From positions 30,207,464 to 30,271,463 of the forward strand of contig NC_089495.1 in NCBI RefSeq assembly GCF_036850765.1: a DNA stretch of 64,000 nt, given 5' to 3'. The notes beneath the pieces were generated by a model that saw only the letters and a program-made list of their open reading frames with translations, ran no database searches and was not told the DNA's origin. A program made the translations under genes and the position numbers. Positions 46,201-56,402 of this stretch are shown here, one piece after another. Source of the DNA: Saccopteryx bilineata. Lineage: Eukaryota > Chordata > Mammalia > Chiroptera > Emballonuridae. Numbering within the stretch: position 1 is the first letter of the stretch; each line of letters opens with the position of its first letter.

Positions 46201-49200
46201 GAATGAGAAAGTGCTTGCCCCCCAAAATAGTATTGTGCAAACATATGCTGCATACTAATACAACTAAAACCAGGAAATTCTGTGTATTCCCAATTGCAGT
46301 TTTTGCATGAACACCACCTTGAATGGTTAAATTTAAAAAAATTAGTGCATTGTGGCTCTAAGGCCGACACACTCCTTAACACTGGCTCTGTCTAAAACAG
46401 TTTGTTTTAATTGTGCTGGAAATCATGTTAAACTGTTGTCCTCAGGAAGCAGGAAAAGGGTAGTGGCCATAATCACCACTAAAATTTGAAAATTGTACTA
46501 GTGTCACACCATGCTAGTGTCCTTCTAGGAAAATTCATATCCTGTCCCTTGCACGGGAATGACCCACAGTCCAGTGCGAAGCAACAAGAAGCACCCGCGT
46601 GCATCCGGGCGGCCCTGGGATTGTAATGCTGCTGAACCCAGCTCAGGACAGGGCCAGAGAAAGAAGCCAGAGGTCTTCTGCCTGGGAAGTTTGTTCGGAA
46701 ATGGCCACACACGGGCAAGGAATGATGCATGAGGCCTGTTTTTTGCCCAATTACCCAAGGAAATCTGCACTAATTTTTCTCTGCCAGCAACGTAGAACAC
46801 GTCATACTCTGTGCTGCCCAGGAAAGTGAGATTTTTGCAGGCATTCCCTGCTCACAACTGCTGGGGTGTGGAAGGAGGTGAGAGCCCCACCCAAGGACGT
46901 TGCAGCCAGCCTCAAACCAAGGACTGCTCTGAGCAGGCGGCCCACGGTTCCCACGTGCAGCCCTTCCCTAACTGCGCAAGCCCACCAGGTTGCTGTCTCA
47001 AATGTTCACAATTTAGACATTCTTTCAGAGGTATTATCTCCAAAAAGCCCTGTTACAATGCAAATACAAGGAGAGCGTAGGGTGGTTGAAGAGAAAGGCT
47101 AACACACCCATTAAAATCATTACCTCCGAGAACTGTAATCTGTGGGGGGCAGAGAGGGTAATTAAGTAGAGGCCAGAATGAGGACACTAGATATTTGAGG
47201 GGAATGAAGTCTTGAAGATAAATTTCGCTTGTCTCTGAGGCCGATCTCTGTATTAAAAATGACTTACAATGCATCTCCACAGACCATCACATCTCCAGGC
47301 ACTTGGTCACGTCTGACCTCGTCTCTTGATTTAAATAGAGAGAAGACAACAGCCCTCGTCTGTCATTTGACTGCGGATTTTGCTAAATGATTGTTTATAT
47401 CTGAGTGGCCTGTTGGAAACTTCTGAGATTTGAGGTCCCCTGGCTGGAACTGGTTTTCAGTACAAATCTGTAAAAAACAAAATCGGAGTCTTCTTGATTT
47501 CCAGATGGTATCTGTTAACGTCAACAGGCTGCCTCAGGAACACTGGCAAGCTTGTTTTCTTCTCCTAAACAACATGGAGTTCTGGGCCCGCGGGCAGCTT
47601 CCTCCATTTTGTGGAGCTTAGATTTTTGGTTGCCCGTTCTTTCGCTCTTCTTACCAGTTCTCCTTTTGCCTCTGATTAGCGAGTAGAACTGTATCTGCTG
47701 ACTGTCCGGCCACTGCTCTCATCGGCCCTGGAGCCCCCATTCAGGGAACCCGTATATTACCTCATGACATATGGCACAGTGCACACTTTGAAAGCTAAGA
47801 ACTGGAAAGTTTCTCTTTTGGCAAGTTTTCCCCAGTTGCCCAGGCAATTTCCACATGCAACACTTTCCATCCTCATTGAGCAGAGTTTATAGAGGGTATG
47901 AAATAAAAAGACCTCTCAGGTTTTCAGCCCTGTCCAAAAAAAAAAAAAAAAAAAAAAAGCCATCTCCACCAGATGCCCGACAAGCGGTCAGTTCAAACAG
48001 TTTGTTCTGAAGCATCAGTCAATGCGAGGAAGTCAGGTCTCATTGTATGGGTAGCCTTGATAGTAGATTTTTTTCCCCTCCAGGCTGACATTTAACCCAG
48101 TTATAAAATCACACCACGAGGTTGTCAGCTTTGGTGACAATGGGGCTTCTGCTACTGAAAAGCAATGCAACCAGTGAGGGAGACAAGAGTTATCACTGGG
48201 AAGGGTGGCTCAGTAGCCAGGGCTGCAGAAAGGAGTCGGGGCAGTGGGACCCAGTGGCAGTCACAGATGGTCTGCAGAGGGGCATGCAGCAACAAGGGAG
48301 CCAGGTCAACTTCTGAGTTCCGGTCAAGTCAAGGGAGGCCAGACCACATACAAATAGCCCCCCGCCCACCGCCCGGCTGTCTGCCCTTCACCTGAGAAGG
48401 CCATTAAGGTGAGTAGAAACCTGGAGGAGACAAAAAAGCTCACCGGGCCTCCCAGGACGTGGAGAATGCATCCGAGGCCTTCCCTCGTGTAAGCTCTTCC
48501 TCCGTAACCCAGACACTGTCTTACGTCACACGGAAGAGGAGGAGCATTTTATCCATGGGAGGCCGAACTCTATCCAAAGGGACTGTTTACAGATAGTTAC
48601 TTTTTTGTCTTCTAACCAGTAGGTGAGGATGACTCAGGGGAAAGGCCAACAAAGTCCTGGACACAATGAATCCTGCACTTTCTCTGCACAGCCCCACTGC
48701 AGTGTGGGTTAATTCTGTCGCCTCGCTGTAGGAAACATAGGGCCTGCCCCCTCTGCTCCTCAGCCCACACTGGCACAGAACCCTCAGGGTGCCCCTGCTC
48801 AGACCCCTCCTGATGACCAGCTGTGATTGCACTCAGTCTGCTCCTGAAGACGTGGGCTCCTCGGCTCCTCTGTCCCTCGCTTGCGTTTGCGGCACGTGGC
48901 TCACATGTTTGGCATTTGCTTAGCGCCTCTCTGCACATTCTCTTCCTAAATCCTGTCCCTCGGGGAGTTGTCCTCTGTTCTCTTCCACAGTTCGAAGAGG
49001 CAGGGTCAGACCTTAGACTCAGACTGACCCCAAAGCAATGAAGGAAAATTCAGAAAGAAATTCTTGAGGGGAGTCTAAAAATTACATGCCAACCGACAAA
49101 ATGCAGGCTCCTTGGGACATCTTATATGGATATGGAAACAATATACTTAGAATTAAGTCAACACTAGATCTAGAATTAAGGGTGAGAAATGAAAAATGGC

Positions 49201-49334
49201 TTTTTATGCTGAGGACAGCACCCCTCCCATCACATCCTTCCCATTCTCACTCTACCCCTCCCTGGGAGATGCTCTTCTTTCTTTGTGTTTGTATATTTGG
49301 TGCCTAAAGACTCTTAATAAAAATCATATCAATA
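46201..49334. other. Long repeat-free unique segment
   Basis: More than 3 kb with no recognisable interspersed repeat except a poly-A run at 47937-47958. It includes an octamer motif (ATGCAAAT) near 47058, TAATTAAG near 47159, and a consensus donor-like AAGGTGAGTAG at 48407-48417. Many short frames on both strands, none convincing. Repeat exclusion suggests regulatory importance but does not prove it. Confidence 0.4.
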
Positions 49335-49420
49335 GCTAACACTAATTGAGCATTTACTATGTGCCTGGCTTTGTGTTAAGTGCTTGTTCTATGAAGCCAC
49401 ATAATATTCTCTGAGGTTAA
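49335..49420 (-). mobile_element. MIR fragment, antisense
   Basis: Reads 'gctaacactaattgagcatt' and 'tactatgtgcctggctttgt', the complement of the MIR 3' end. Confidence 0.65.
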
Positions 49421-49589
49421 AAAATCCTTGGGATCTAAAGCTAAGTGGAGGAAACTGTGGTAGGGATGTGGAAAGGCAGACGGAAACTGCTGGGCTGGAA
49501 TATGAACAAGACATTTACACAGAGTACTGCTGGACTCCCCTCCTTTCCAGCTAATTTCCAGACTTCTCTCTTCTTTTTGCTGCCAAAAT

Positions 49590-50324
49590 TCTCAATGTTG
49601 TAGCTGACACTCAATGCCTCCATCTCCTATTTCCTTAACCGCTAACTTCCGCCCCCACAGTTTTATTGAAACTTCTCTCATCCAGGTCACCATGACTTTC
49701 TTTGGCCAAACACAATGGTTTTTTCCCTTAGTTCTCATCCTTTCTGGACTCAGGGCAATATTTGACATTATTAATCACCCACCTCATGGAGACCCTTTCC
49801 TACCTTCCTCTCTCCTGTTGGTTTATTTGCCGGGTTCTCCGGCACACCTGGCAGTGTGGGGATTCTGTAGGGCTCCCCTCATTTAGGCATCCTCTTTTTC
49901 CTGGTTTGAACCAGCAGCTCTCTATATGACTCCTAAATCCACCTCTCTATCCCAGGCTCTGCCTCTATGCTCCTGGATGCTCTATGGCTATCTCACACCT
50001 TCCATGTTCAAAAACAAACATGTCTTCCTGTCTTCTTTCTTCAAGTTAGTTTCTCTTCCAAACACACCCATTTCCAACCTATGTCTAAGGCAAATGCAAA
50101 TCCAGAGCTGGAGTCATCTCCTCCTGCTTTCCACTCTATCCGCTCAGATGCCCAGATGCCCAGACTCCCAGATTCCTGCTGCTGCTGGCCCTCCTCACTT
50201 CTGCCCTTCCTCTTCACCCCACTGCTCTCCCTGAGGTCAGACCCTTCCCACCTCCCACCTTCTCAGTCATCTCAGACCTTCCACCTGCTCACACCTCAAT
50301 ATTTTCCACAATCATTTCATTTGA
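49590..50324 (+). mobile_element. L2 LINE with reverse-transcriptase fossil, sense
   Basis: The plus-strand frame at 49614-49886 contains 'LVLILSGLRAIFDIINH', recognisably derived from the CR1/L2 reverse-transcriptase motif LLDLSAAFDTVDH. Downstream DNA follows L2 order to about 50310, including 'agctggagtcatctcctcct'. Frames of 102 and 150 codons in this part are further debris. The active-site tetrad cannot be seen intact; the copy is dead. Confidence 0.7.
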
Positions 50325-50540
50325 AAGCAGTTTTTGATCACCAACACCTTTTAAATATCTTTGATCTAGACATTCTACTTAGAGAAATCTATCCCAAGGG
50401 AATAATCAGAGATATGTAAGACAAAGATTCTCATACAAGAATATTAAGTGATAACAGTTTAAATGGACAAATGATTAAATACCTTATGGTGAGTCCACTA
50501 CAAGGGAGTATGCTACAGCCATTAAAAAATCATGCTTCAG

Positions 50541-50866
50541 CCTAACCAGGCGGTGGTGCAGTGGATAGAGCGTCGGACTGGGATGTGGAGGACTCAGGTT
50601 CGAGACCCTGAGGTTGCCAGCTTGAACGCGGGCTCATCTAGTATGAGCAAAGCTCACCAGCTTGGACCCAAGGTCGCTGGCTCGAGCAAGGGGTTACTTG
50701 GTCTGCTATAGCCCCACGGTCAAGGCACATATGAGAAAGCAATCAATGAACAACTAAGGTGTTGCAACGAAAAACTAATGATTGATACTTCTCATCTCTC
50801 GCCGTTCCTGTCTGTCTGTCTCTGTCTATTCCTCTCTCTGCCTCTCTCTCTGTTTCTGTAAAAAAA
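50541..50866 (+). mobile_element. Family A SINE, sense, first of a same-site pair
   Basis: Head 'cctaaccaggcggtggtgca', 'tggatagagcgtcggactgg', B box 'ggttcgagacc', the repeated 'gctcaccagcttggaccca' motifs, 'aaggcacatatgagaaagca' and a poly-A tail. Bordered on both sides by AAAAAATCATGCTTCAG (50524-50540 and 50867-50883). Confidence 0.95.
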
Positions 50867-50883
50867 AAAAAATCATGCTTCAG

Positions 50884-50993
50884 TTGGCTCAATTGGTAGA
50901 CCATCAGCCCAGTATGTGGTTGTCTCAGGCTTGATTCCCAGTTAGGGCACATGGCAGAGACACCCATCTGCCTCTCTACCCCTTCCCACCTTG

Positions 50994-51053
<60 letters not shown>

Positions 51054-51280
51054 CCTCTTCCTCTTTTGTAGCCATGGCTCAACTGGAGTGAGTTGGCCCT
51101 AGGTGCTGAGGATGGTTCCATGGCCTCCACCTCAAGTGCTAAGAACAGCTTGGTTGCTGAGCAACAGAGCAACGTCTCAGATGGACAGAGCATTACCCCC
51201 TAGTGAGCTTGCCAGGTGGATCCCGGATGAGGCACATGTGGGAATCTATCTTTCTGCCTCCCTACTCTCACTGAATTTTA
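50884..51280 (+). mobile_element. Family B SINE, sense, second of a same-site pair
   Basis: Slightly 5'-truncated head 'ttggctcaattggtagacca', B box-like 'cttgattccc', a (TC)n expansion at about 50996-51047, and 3' part 'gccaggtggatcccggatga'. Bordered by AAAAAATCATGCTTCA on both sides (50867-50882 and 51281-51296). Confidence 0.92.
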
Positions 51281-51561
51281 AAAAAATCATGCTTCAAAAG
51301 GCTATTCAAAGATATGGGGAAACATTCATTCCATATATATTGTTAAATGGAGAAAGCAGACTACAAACGGGAAGGTATAGCATGACCTCTATCTGAATCC
51401 ACTGTTCTCCTGTCTCCTCCCTCTCCTTTCAGTTCTATTAAGTTCTTTCCTTTCTAAGGACATTTGCACATATCAGGAAAAACTGTGAAAGACTTTGAAA
51501 TAAGGAGGAAGATTTGTGGGTGTCCTGACTAGCTTACCCCTCTTGGTTATATCCATCTATC

Positions 51562-51649
51562 CATTGTGCCCTGACTGGGGGTCAAACCCGCAACCTCTGC
51601 ATATCAATCAGGACGATGCTCTAACCAACCAAGATATCCCACCAGGGCC
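51562..51649 (-). mobile_element. Isolated tRNA-like head of a VES-type SINE, antisense
   Basis: The complement begins 'ggccctggtgggatatcttg', has A box 'ttggttagagcatcgtc' and B box 'gggtttgacccc', and ends 'cagtcagggcac'. Only the head is present, about 88 bases, without body or tail. Confidence 0.7.
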
Positions 51650-51854
51650 CCATTTCAGTATTTTTGATTGTTAAGTTTGGTACTCTGAATTCTCCTTTGA
51701 ATCAGTTGTAACATCTTACTGGGTTCTTCATTAATTATTGAGTTAGATACACCGTTTGACACACGTTCGTTTTATATTTTTCTGAGAGTTACGATTTACC
51801 TTTTAAATAAGTATATTCTGTAACCTACACCTGCCTGTTAGGCTCTTCCTCTCT

Positions 51855-52030
51855 CTCTTCACCTGTGCAACCCCTGCTCCTCCTTCAGGTCGCAGCTCAA
51901 GCGCCACACCCTCCGAGAGGCCTCTCCCAGCTCGGCTCCCCCATTCTGGGTTCTCTTATTTATCTGTGCCCCCATGACACTTGTTGCAGTTTATAGTCAT
52001 ATCCTCTGTGTGTTTACGGATGTGTGGGAG
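51855..52030 (+). mobile_element. L2 LINE 3' fragment, sense
   Basis: Reads 'tccttcaggtcgcagctcaa', 'gagaggcctctcccagctcg' and 'tgttgcagtttatagtcata', matching the L2 3' UTR order. Confidence 0.65.
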
Positions 52031-52367
52031 TCAAATTACCTGTGATTTAACTTTTCTTCTTTATACTTTTCTTCATTTTACAAATTTTCTATAATGAATA
52101 TGTGCACTTTCATAATTTTTCTATGTTATCTTTAATCAATGCTTTCAAAAAGAAGAAATAAAGAACCACAGTTGTTGACTGTCAGTTACCTCTTGCATCT
52201 CCGTTGCGGCTTCTTTCTATGACTCCTGCCCACCCAGATGCCCCCCAACACAAGCTCCCATTGCAATTATATTCTGTTACACACATTGAACTTACTGGAG
52301 CGCTCAGGAACAGCATAACGAGCCCCGAATAGTGTGATAGTGTGTGTAGCATTATGCAAGAAGCTGT

Positions 52368-52396
52368 GTGTGTGTGTGTGAGTGTGTGTGTGTGTG
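52368..52396. repeat. (TG)n microsatellite
   Basis: TG units with one AGTG break. Confidence 0.9.
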
Positions 52397-52429
52397 ATGA
52401 GACCCTAAGAAGGGTAAATTGTGCTTCCT

Positions 52430-52535
52430 GCTCTGGAGGAGTTTATAATCTAATGGGTGATAGAAGACATAAAAGAAAAGTTAAATAACAACGTGAGGTC
52501 TTATTGAACAAAGTGCCAAGTGCTGTATAAATGTT
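52430..52535 (-). mobile_element. L2 fragment, antisense
   Basis: Has 'gctctggaggagtttataat', 'ctaatgggtgatagaagaca', the complement of the L2 terminal segment. Confidence 0.55.
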
Positions 52536-53499
52536 CAGGCTTGAGCTCATCAAGGGCCAGAATGGTCATGGGGCCTCATATTATGATCTCAGCCTTGCAT
52601 GTTTGTTAGTCTTGTGAGTTGAGCTAGAATGGAACTTCATAGAAGCCAGAACTGTGTTTGGGCTTCTTTAATTTGACCCACAGCCTGGATAACCGGGAGG
52701 CTCATTGATTCACTTCTTATCCATGATGACCATGTGGGTCAAGTCTTAGCACTTCACTTACTTAGGCTGAGAGGCCCTCCCCACTCAGCAGATGCATCTC
52801 TGCTCATCACATAAGTGTCTGGGTGGTTGTTCAAAGATATATTTGTGATTGCTTGATTCTTGCTGGGACTGCTTATGGAAGAGATGGCAAATCACACAGA
52901 GGTTGGTAGAACTGAGAAGTCGTAGTCTGGGCTGAAGGTTTCGTGATCCCCTCTTTGGGGCCCCCTCCTAATGCAGTGAGTGTGGAGGACTCCATGGCTG
53001 CTTCCCAAAAGGGGTTCTGCTACAGCGGGCCAGGGCCAGACAGCAAGCGTGTTTCCAGGAAGGTGAGCCTTCGCTTAAACAGAAGCTGGACACCAGCCAC
53101 TTTCACACACCTGGTCAAAATCTCTACTCTTCAGTCTGGTCATAAGGGTGTCAAGTGTTGGAAAACAACTTGCTTAGAACTCTAGTTGAGAAGCGCTGAG
53201 GTCAGAGCTCTGCCACTGTCCCGTTGTTTTACATCCTCTGTAATCTGAATCTTCTGGGGGAGGCCTCCTTCACAACATCCCACCATCCACAGCTGAACCT
53301 CTGGTGTGGAGACAACCCCAGCCACTTCCATGTTTGGAGTGGAAGTGTAATCTGTGACAAAGTAAGTGGACCAGAGGAATTTTAATGGAAGACGTGGTTA
53401 TTTGTTAGTCATAGTGTTGTTGTTAATCATATATGTTGCATACCTTACCTCCTCCAGGTAGGATTAGAAACTTGCCTAAAAATATGTTTCTTACCCTTT
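52536..53499. other. Unique sequence
   Basis: No repeat recognised. It contains the weak exon candidate at 52977-53062. Confidence 0.4.
52977..53062 (+). other. Weak candidate exon (86 bases)
   Basis: An acceptor-like 'gccccctcctaatgcag' ends at 52976, and a donor AAG/GTGAGCC follows 53062. The in-between frame reads SVEDSMAASQKGFCYSGPGP and onward, ending on a whole codon. The pyrimidine tract is short. No homology recognised; chance is a fair alternative. Confidence 0.2.
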
Positions 53500-53780
53500 A
53501 TTTTTTTAAGTGAGAGGAAGGGAGATAGAGAGATAGATTCCTGCATGCGCCCTAACCAGGCTCCACCCGACAACCCTGTCTGGGGCTGACGCTCTGACCA
53601 ACCGAGCTATCCTCAGTGCCCATGGCCAACACTCGAATGAGGGAAAGAGAGAGAGAAGAGGGAGAAGGAGGAGAAGAGAAGCAGACAGTTGCTTCTCCTG
53701 TGTGCCCTGAGTGGGAATTGAACCCGGGATGTCCATATTTTGAGCCGATGCTCTATTCATTGAGCCAGCCAGTGAGGGCT
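53500..53780 (-). mobile_element. Family B SINE, antisense, internally shortened
   Basis: The complement head 'agccctcactggctggctca', B box 'gggttcaattcc', and 'gcacacaggagaagcaactg' are present. The middle section normal for the family is about 100 bases shorter than in the copies at 27 and 34 kb. Confidence 0.85.
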
Positions 53781-53992
53781 GTTTATTACTCCTCTGACCT
53801 CAACCTAGTTTGTCACCTCCTACATCCTTTTTCTTTTCCAAAACAAAACACAACACAACAAAACAAAACACTCCCTGTCTGTACAATCTGATCTTTCTTT
53901 CGAAATGAGACACCAAAAACCTGGTGTCTCTTTTTTTCTCTCTCAGTTTTGTGAAGCACCCCTTTCAGACTGATGTCAAAGAAGTCTTTATA

Positions 53993-54114
53993 GCTCTGGC
54001 CGGGTAGCTCAGTTGGTTAGAATGCCATCCTGATATGCCACAGTGGCAGATTCTCATACAAGAATCAACCAATGAACACACAACTAAGTGGAACAACAAA
54101 TCAATATTTCTCCC

Positions 54115-54146
<32 letters not shown>

Positions 54147-54194
54147 TCCCTTCTTCTCTTCCTCTAAAATCAATGACTACAAACAAAAATTTTT
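53993..54194 (+). mobile_element. VES-like SINE, sense, first of a tandem pair
   Basis: Head 'ctctggccgggtagctcagt', 'tggttagaatgccatcctga', body 'caagaatcaaccaatgaaca' and 'aacaacaaatcaatatttct', then a CT-rich tail and A-rich end. Bordered by GAAGTCTTTATA-like and AAAGTCACTATA sequence. Confidence 0.88.
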
Positions 54195-54206
54195 AAAGTC
54201 ACTATA

Positions 54207-54340
54207 GCCTTGGCAAATAGCTCTGTTGGTTAGAGCCTCATCTAGATATACAAAGATTGTGGGTTTGATCCCAGCTCAGGGCACATATGAGAACACATTC
54301 ATGTTTCTGTCTCTCTTTAAAATAAAAAAAATAAATTTTA
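54207..54340 (+). mobile_element. VES-like SINE, sense, second of a tandem pair
   Basis: Head 'gccttggcaaatagctctgt' and 'tggttagagcctcatctaga', B box 'gggtttgatccc', then 'gcacatatgagaacacattc' and an A-rich tail. Shorter than its neighbour. Followed by AAAATCATAATA, which resembles the target sequence on its left. Confidence 0.8.
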
Positions 54341-54451
54341 AAAAATCATAATATCATCCCCCAAATTCTGTTTGATGCTGTTTTCAGGAAAGACTGTGGG
54401 CAGGCTGGAGCAGGGTTAAAACAATGTAGCATTCCTGTTGTTGGAGGGGCG

Positions 54452-54901
54452 CTGCTGGGTCAGAACACCGGGCGTGGGAGCCCTGGGCACGGGCGGTGGC
54501 TGGAGGGGCAGCCAGGGTCTCGGGACGTGGACTCCGGGGCACTGCTGGGTCAGAACACCGGGAGTGGAAGTCCTGGGCATGGGCGGTGGCTGGAGGGGCA
54601 GCCAGGGTCTCGGGACGTGGACTCTGAAGCACTGCTGGGTCAGAATACCGGGCGTGGAAGCCCTGGGCACGGGCGGTGGCTGGAGAGGCAGCCAGGGTCT
54701 CAGGACGTGGACTCCGGGGCACTGCTGGGTCAGAATACCGGGCGTGGAAGCCCTGGGCACGGGTGGTGCCTGGAGGGGCAGCCAGGGTCTCGGGACGTGG
54801 ACTCCGGGGCACTGCTGGGTCAGAACACCGGGCACGGAAGCCATGGGCACGGGCGGTGGCTGGAGGGGCAGCCAGGGTCTTGGGACGTGCACTCTGAGGC
54901 A
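54452..54901. repeat. GC-rich minisatellite, 5 x 90 bp
   Basis: Five tandem units of exactly 90 bases begin 'ctgctgggtcagaacaccgg' at 54452, 54542, 54632, 54722 and 54812. Differences between units are few and mostly transitions at CpG. The first bases of a decayed sixth unit follow 54902. The period is divisible by 3, so stop-free frames repeat as 30-residue blocks on both strands (172 and 210 codons minus; 167 and 242 codons plus). No start, splice or homology evidence supports translation, and having four long frames at once argues for a VNTR. Confidence 0.95.
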
Positions 54902-55468
54902 CAGCTGGAATCTCAGTGCCTGGTGTGTCTCAAGAACATAGTGGGTTGTCTCTCTGAATGTGAAAATCCAGGGTACAACAAGAACAGCCAGATGTGGGAT
55001 GGGAATGCCAGGGCAATTGTATTCTCCACTCACAGTGCGGCCTTTCATCCGAGTCCAGGAAAGGAGAAAAAATTGTCATGTAAGTTCTGCAACTTGGCCG
55101 CGATGATTTCCACGCAGGCATGTGGGCCACATTGTTCTGCCCCTCCTGGCAGATCTTTGGCTCTTGGAGGGCTTGGCACTCGCTCCTTGGCTGGCTCGCT
55201 GCAGCTCTGCTCGGGGGCCTGCTTAATGCAGCCCTGCTTCCCCATAGATGCCTAGGGGGGCTCAAGCTGTCTAATTGACGGATCACTTTTATTTCTTCTT
55301 TGCTGTTGACTTCCTGTTTACTTCTCTTTCCAGCTTATATGAAACCTTTTGCAGCCACATGATGTTTTAAGATCCTCTTCATTCAGAGACAGCCAAGAGA
55401 CAAAACTGCAGTCTGACTGAGAAAACAAAAGGAGCGATGGCTCCAGTGAGCTCTGTGGCTCGTCTGGT

Positions 55469-55494
55469 CCCCCCCCCCCCCCCCCCCCCCCCCC
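55469..55494. repeat. Poly-C tract, 26 bases
   Basis: Uninterrupted C run (G run on the minus strand). It can form an i-motif or G-quadruplex; its exact length may be an assembly estimate. Confidence 0.9.
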
Positions 55495-55630
55495 AGTGCG
55501 GAGGTGGCTGCCGACAGCTTGGCCCTGCAGTGTGACGACTGCCAGTTACTAAGCCTGTCTGGTGGAGGAAGAGGCCAAAAGAGGAACGACAACATAAATG
55601 GCAGATAAATGACTCCCGGGGAGTAAGAAC

Positions 55631-55671
55631 TGTGTGTGTGTGTGTGTGCGCGCGCGCACACATACACACAC
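55631..55671. repeat. (TG)n(CG)n(CA)n alternating tract
   Basis: About 41 bases of almost perfect alternating pyrimidine-purine with a CG core and self-complementary arms. Classical Z-DNA or cruciform-prone sequence. Confidence 0.9.
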
Positions 55672-55896
55672 AATTCCTTGCACTCCTTTTAGAGTTTATA
55701 GCCAGGAGGATAAATACCATTTAATTTGCAAATGATTGCCATTTGGAGATGGTAAAAAATTAAATGTCGCTGGAAGAAAAGTTTACACGAGAATGGCAGG
55801 ATTCTGTGCAGAGAACATTTGTGAGTTCCTCCTCAGCAGTCTCCTGAAGCAGCTAGGCTCCATGACATCTATTCCATGAGCGGCCTGCGTTGTCTG

Positions 55897-56237
55897 TTTT
55901 TTGTTGTTGTTTTTTTACAGAGACAGAGAGAGAGAAAGGGATAGACAGGGACAGACAGACAGGAACGGAGAGAGATGAGAAGCATCAATCATCAGTTTTT
56001 TGTTGCGACACCTTAGTTGTTCATTGATTGCTTTCTCATATGTGCCTTGACCGGGGGCCTTCAGCAGACCGAGTAACCCCTTGCTCGAGCCAGCGACCTT
56101 GGATCCAAGCTGGTGAGTTTTTTTTTTTGCTCAAGCCATATGAGCCCCGCACTCAAGCTGGTGACCTCGAGGTCTCGAACCTGGGTCCTACGCATCCCAG
56201 TTCAACACTCTATCCACTGCGCCACCACCTGGTCAGG
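55897..56237 (-). mobile_element. Family A SINE, antisense
   Basis: Has 'agagagatgagaagcatcaa', 'cttagttgttcattgattgc', 'tatgtgccttgaccgggggc' and head end 'ccaccacctggtcaggg'. The perfect duplication CCTGCGTTGTCT flanks it (55884-55895 and 56240-56251, to within a base). Confidence 0.93.
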
Positions 56238-56265
56238 GCCCTGCGTTGTCTTTTACAGTGACAAG

Positions 56266-56370
56266 ACAGTGGTTCTCAAACCAACATGACAGGGTGATTC
56301 CACCCCACCTTTCCCGGGGACATTTGGCCATGTCTGTAGACATTTTTGGTTGTGACAAGTGTGTGTATGT

Positions 56371-56402
<32 letters not shown>

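Larger units (their letters stand above)
50325..51396 (+). mobile_element. HAL1/L1ME-type 3' end, sense, split by two SINEs
   Basis: The left part (50325-50540) has 'gacattctacttagagaaat', 'atcccaagggaataatcaga' and 'gctacagccattaaaaaatc'. The right part (51297-51396) has 'aaaggctattcaaagatatg' and 'gaagcagactacaaacggg'-like text. Two SINEs lie between. Confidence 0.6.
54902..55896. other. Unique sequence with poly-C and alternating tracts
   Basis: No interspersed repeat recognised. The tracts at 55469-55494 and 55631-55671 are listed separately. Frames on both strands near 54.9-55.7 kb run over from the minisatellite or through the tracts. Confidence 0.4.

Noticed and set aside
48407..48417. 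Perfect donor-like AAGGTGAGTAG
   Set aside because: No matching acceptor and open frame upstream that I could defend, so not called as an exon.
49967..50419. Plus-strand frame of 150 codons
   Set aside because: Lies in L2 LINE debris and in pyrimidine-rich DNA that lacks stops.
50743..51193. Minus-strand frames with RERERE repeats
   Set aside because: They are the (TC)n tract of a family B SINE.
54452..54901. CRISPR-like tandem array
   Set aside because: Units are contiguous with no unique spacers, in mammalian DNA; this is a minisatellite.
54416..55255. Frames of 210, 172, 167 and 242 codons
   Set aside because: They are the 90-bp minisatellite read in several frames. Stop-free frames follow automatically from a period divisible by three.
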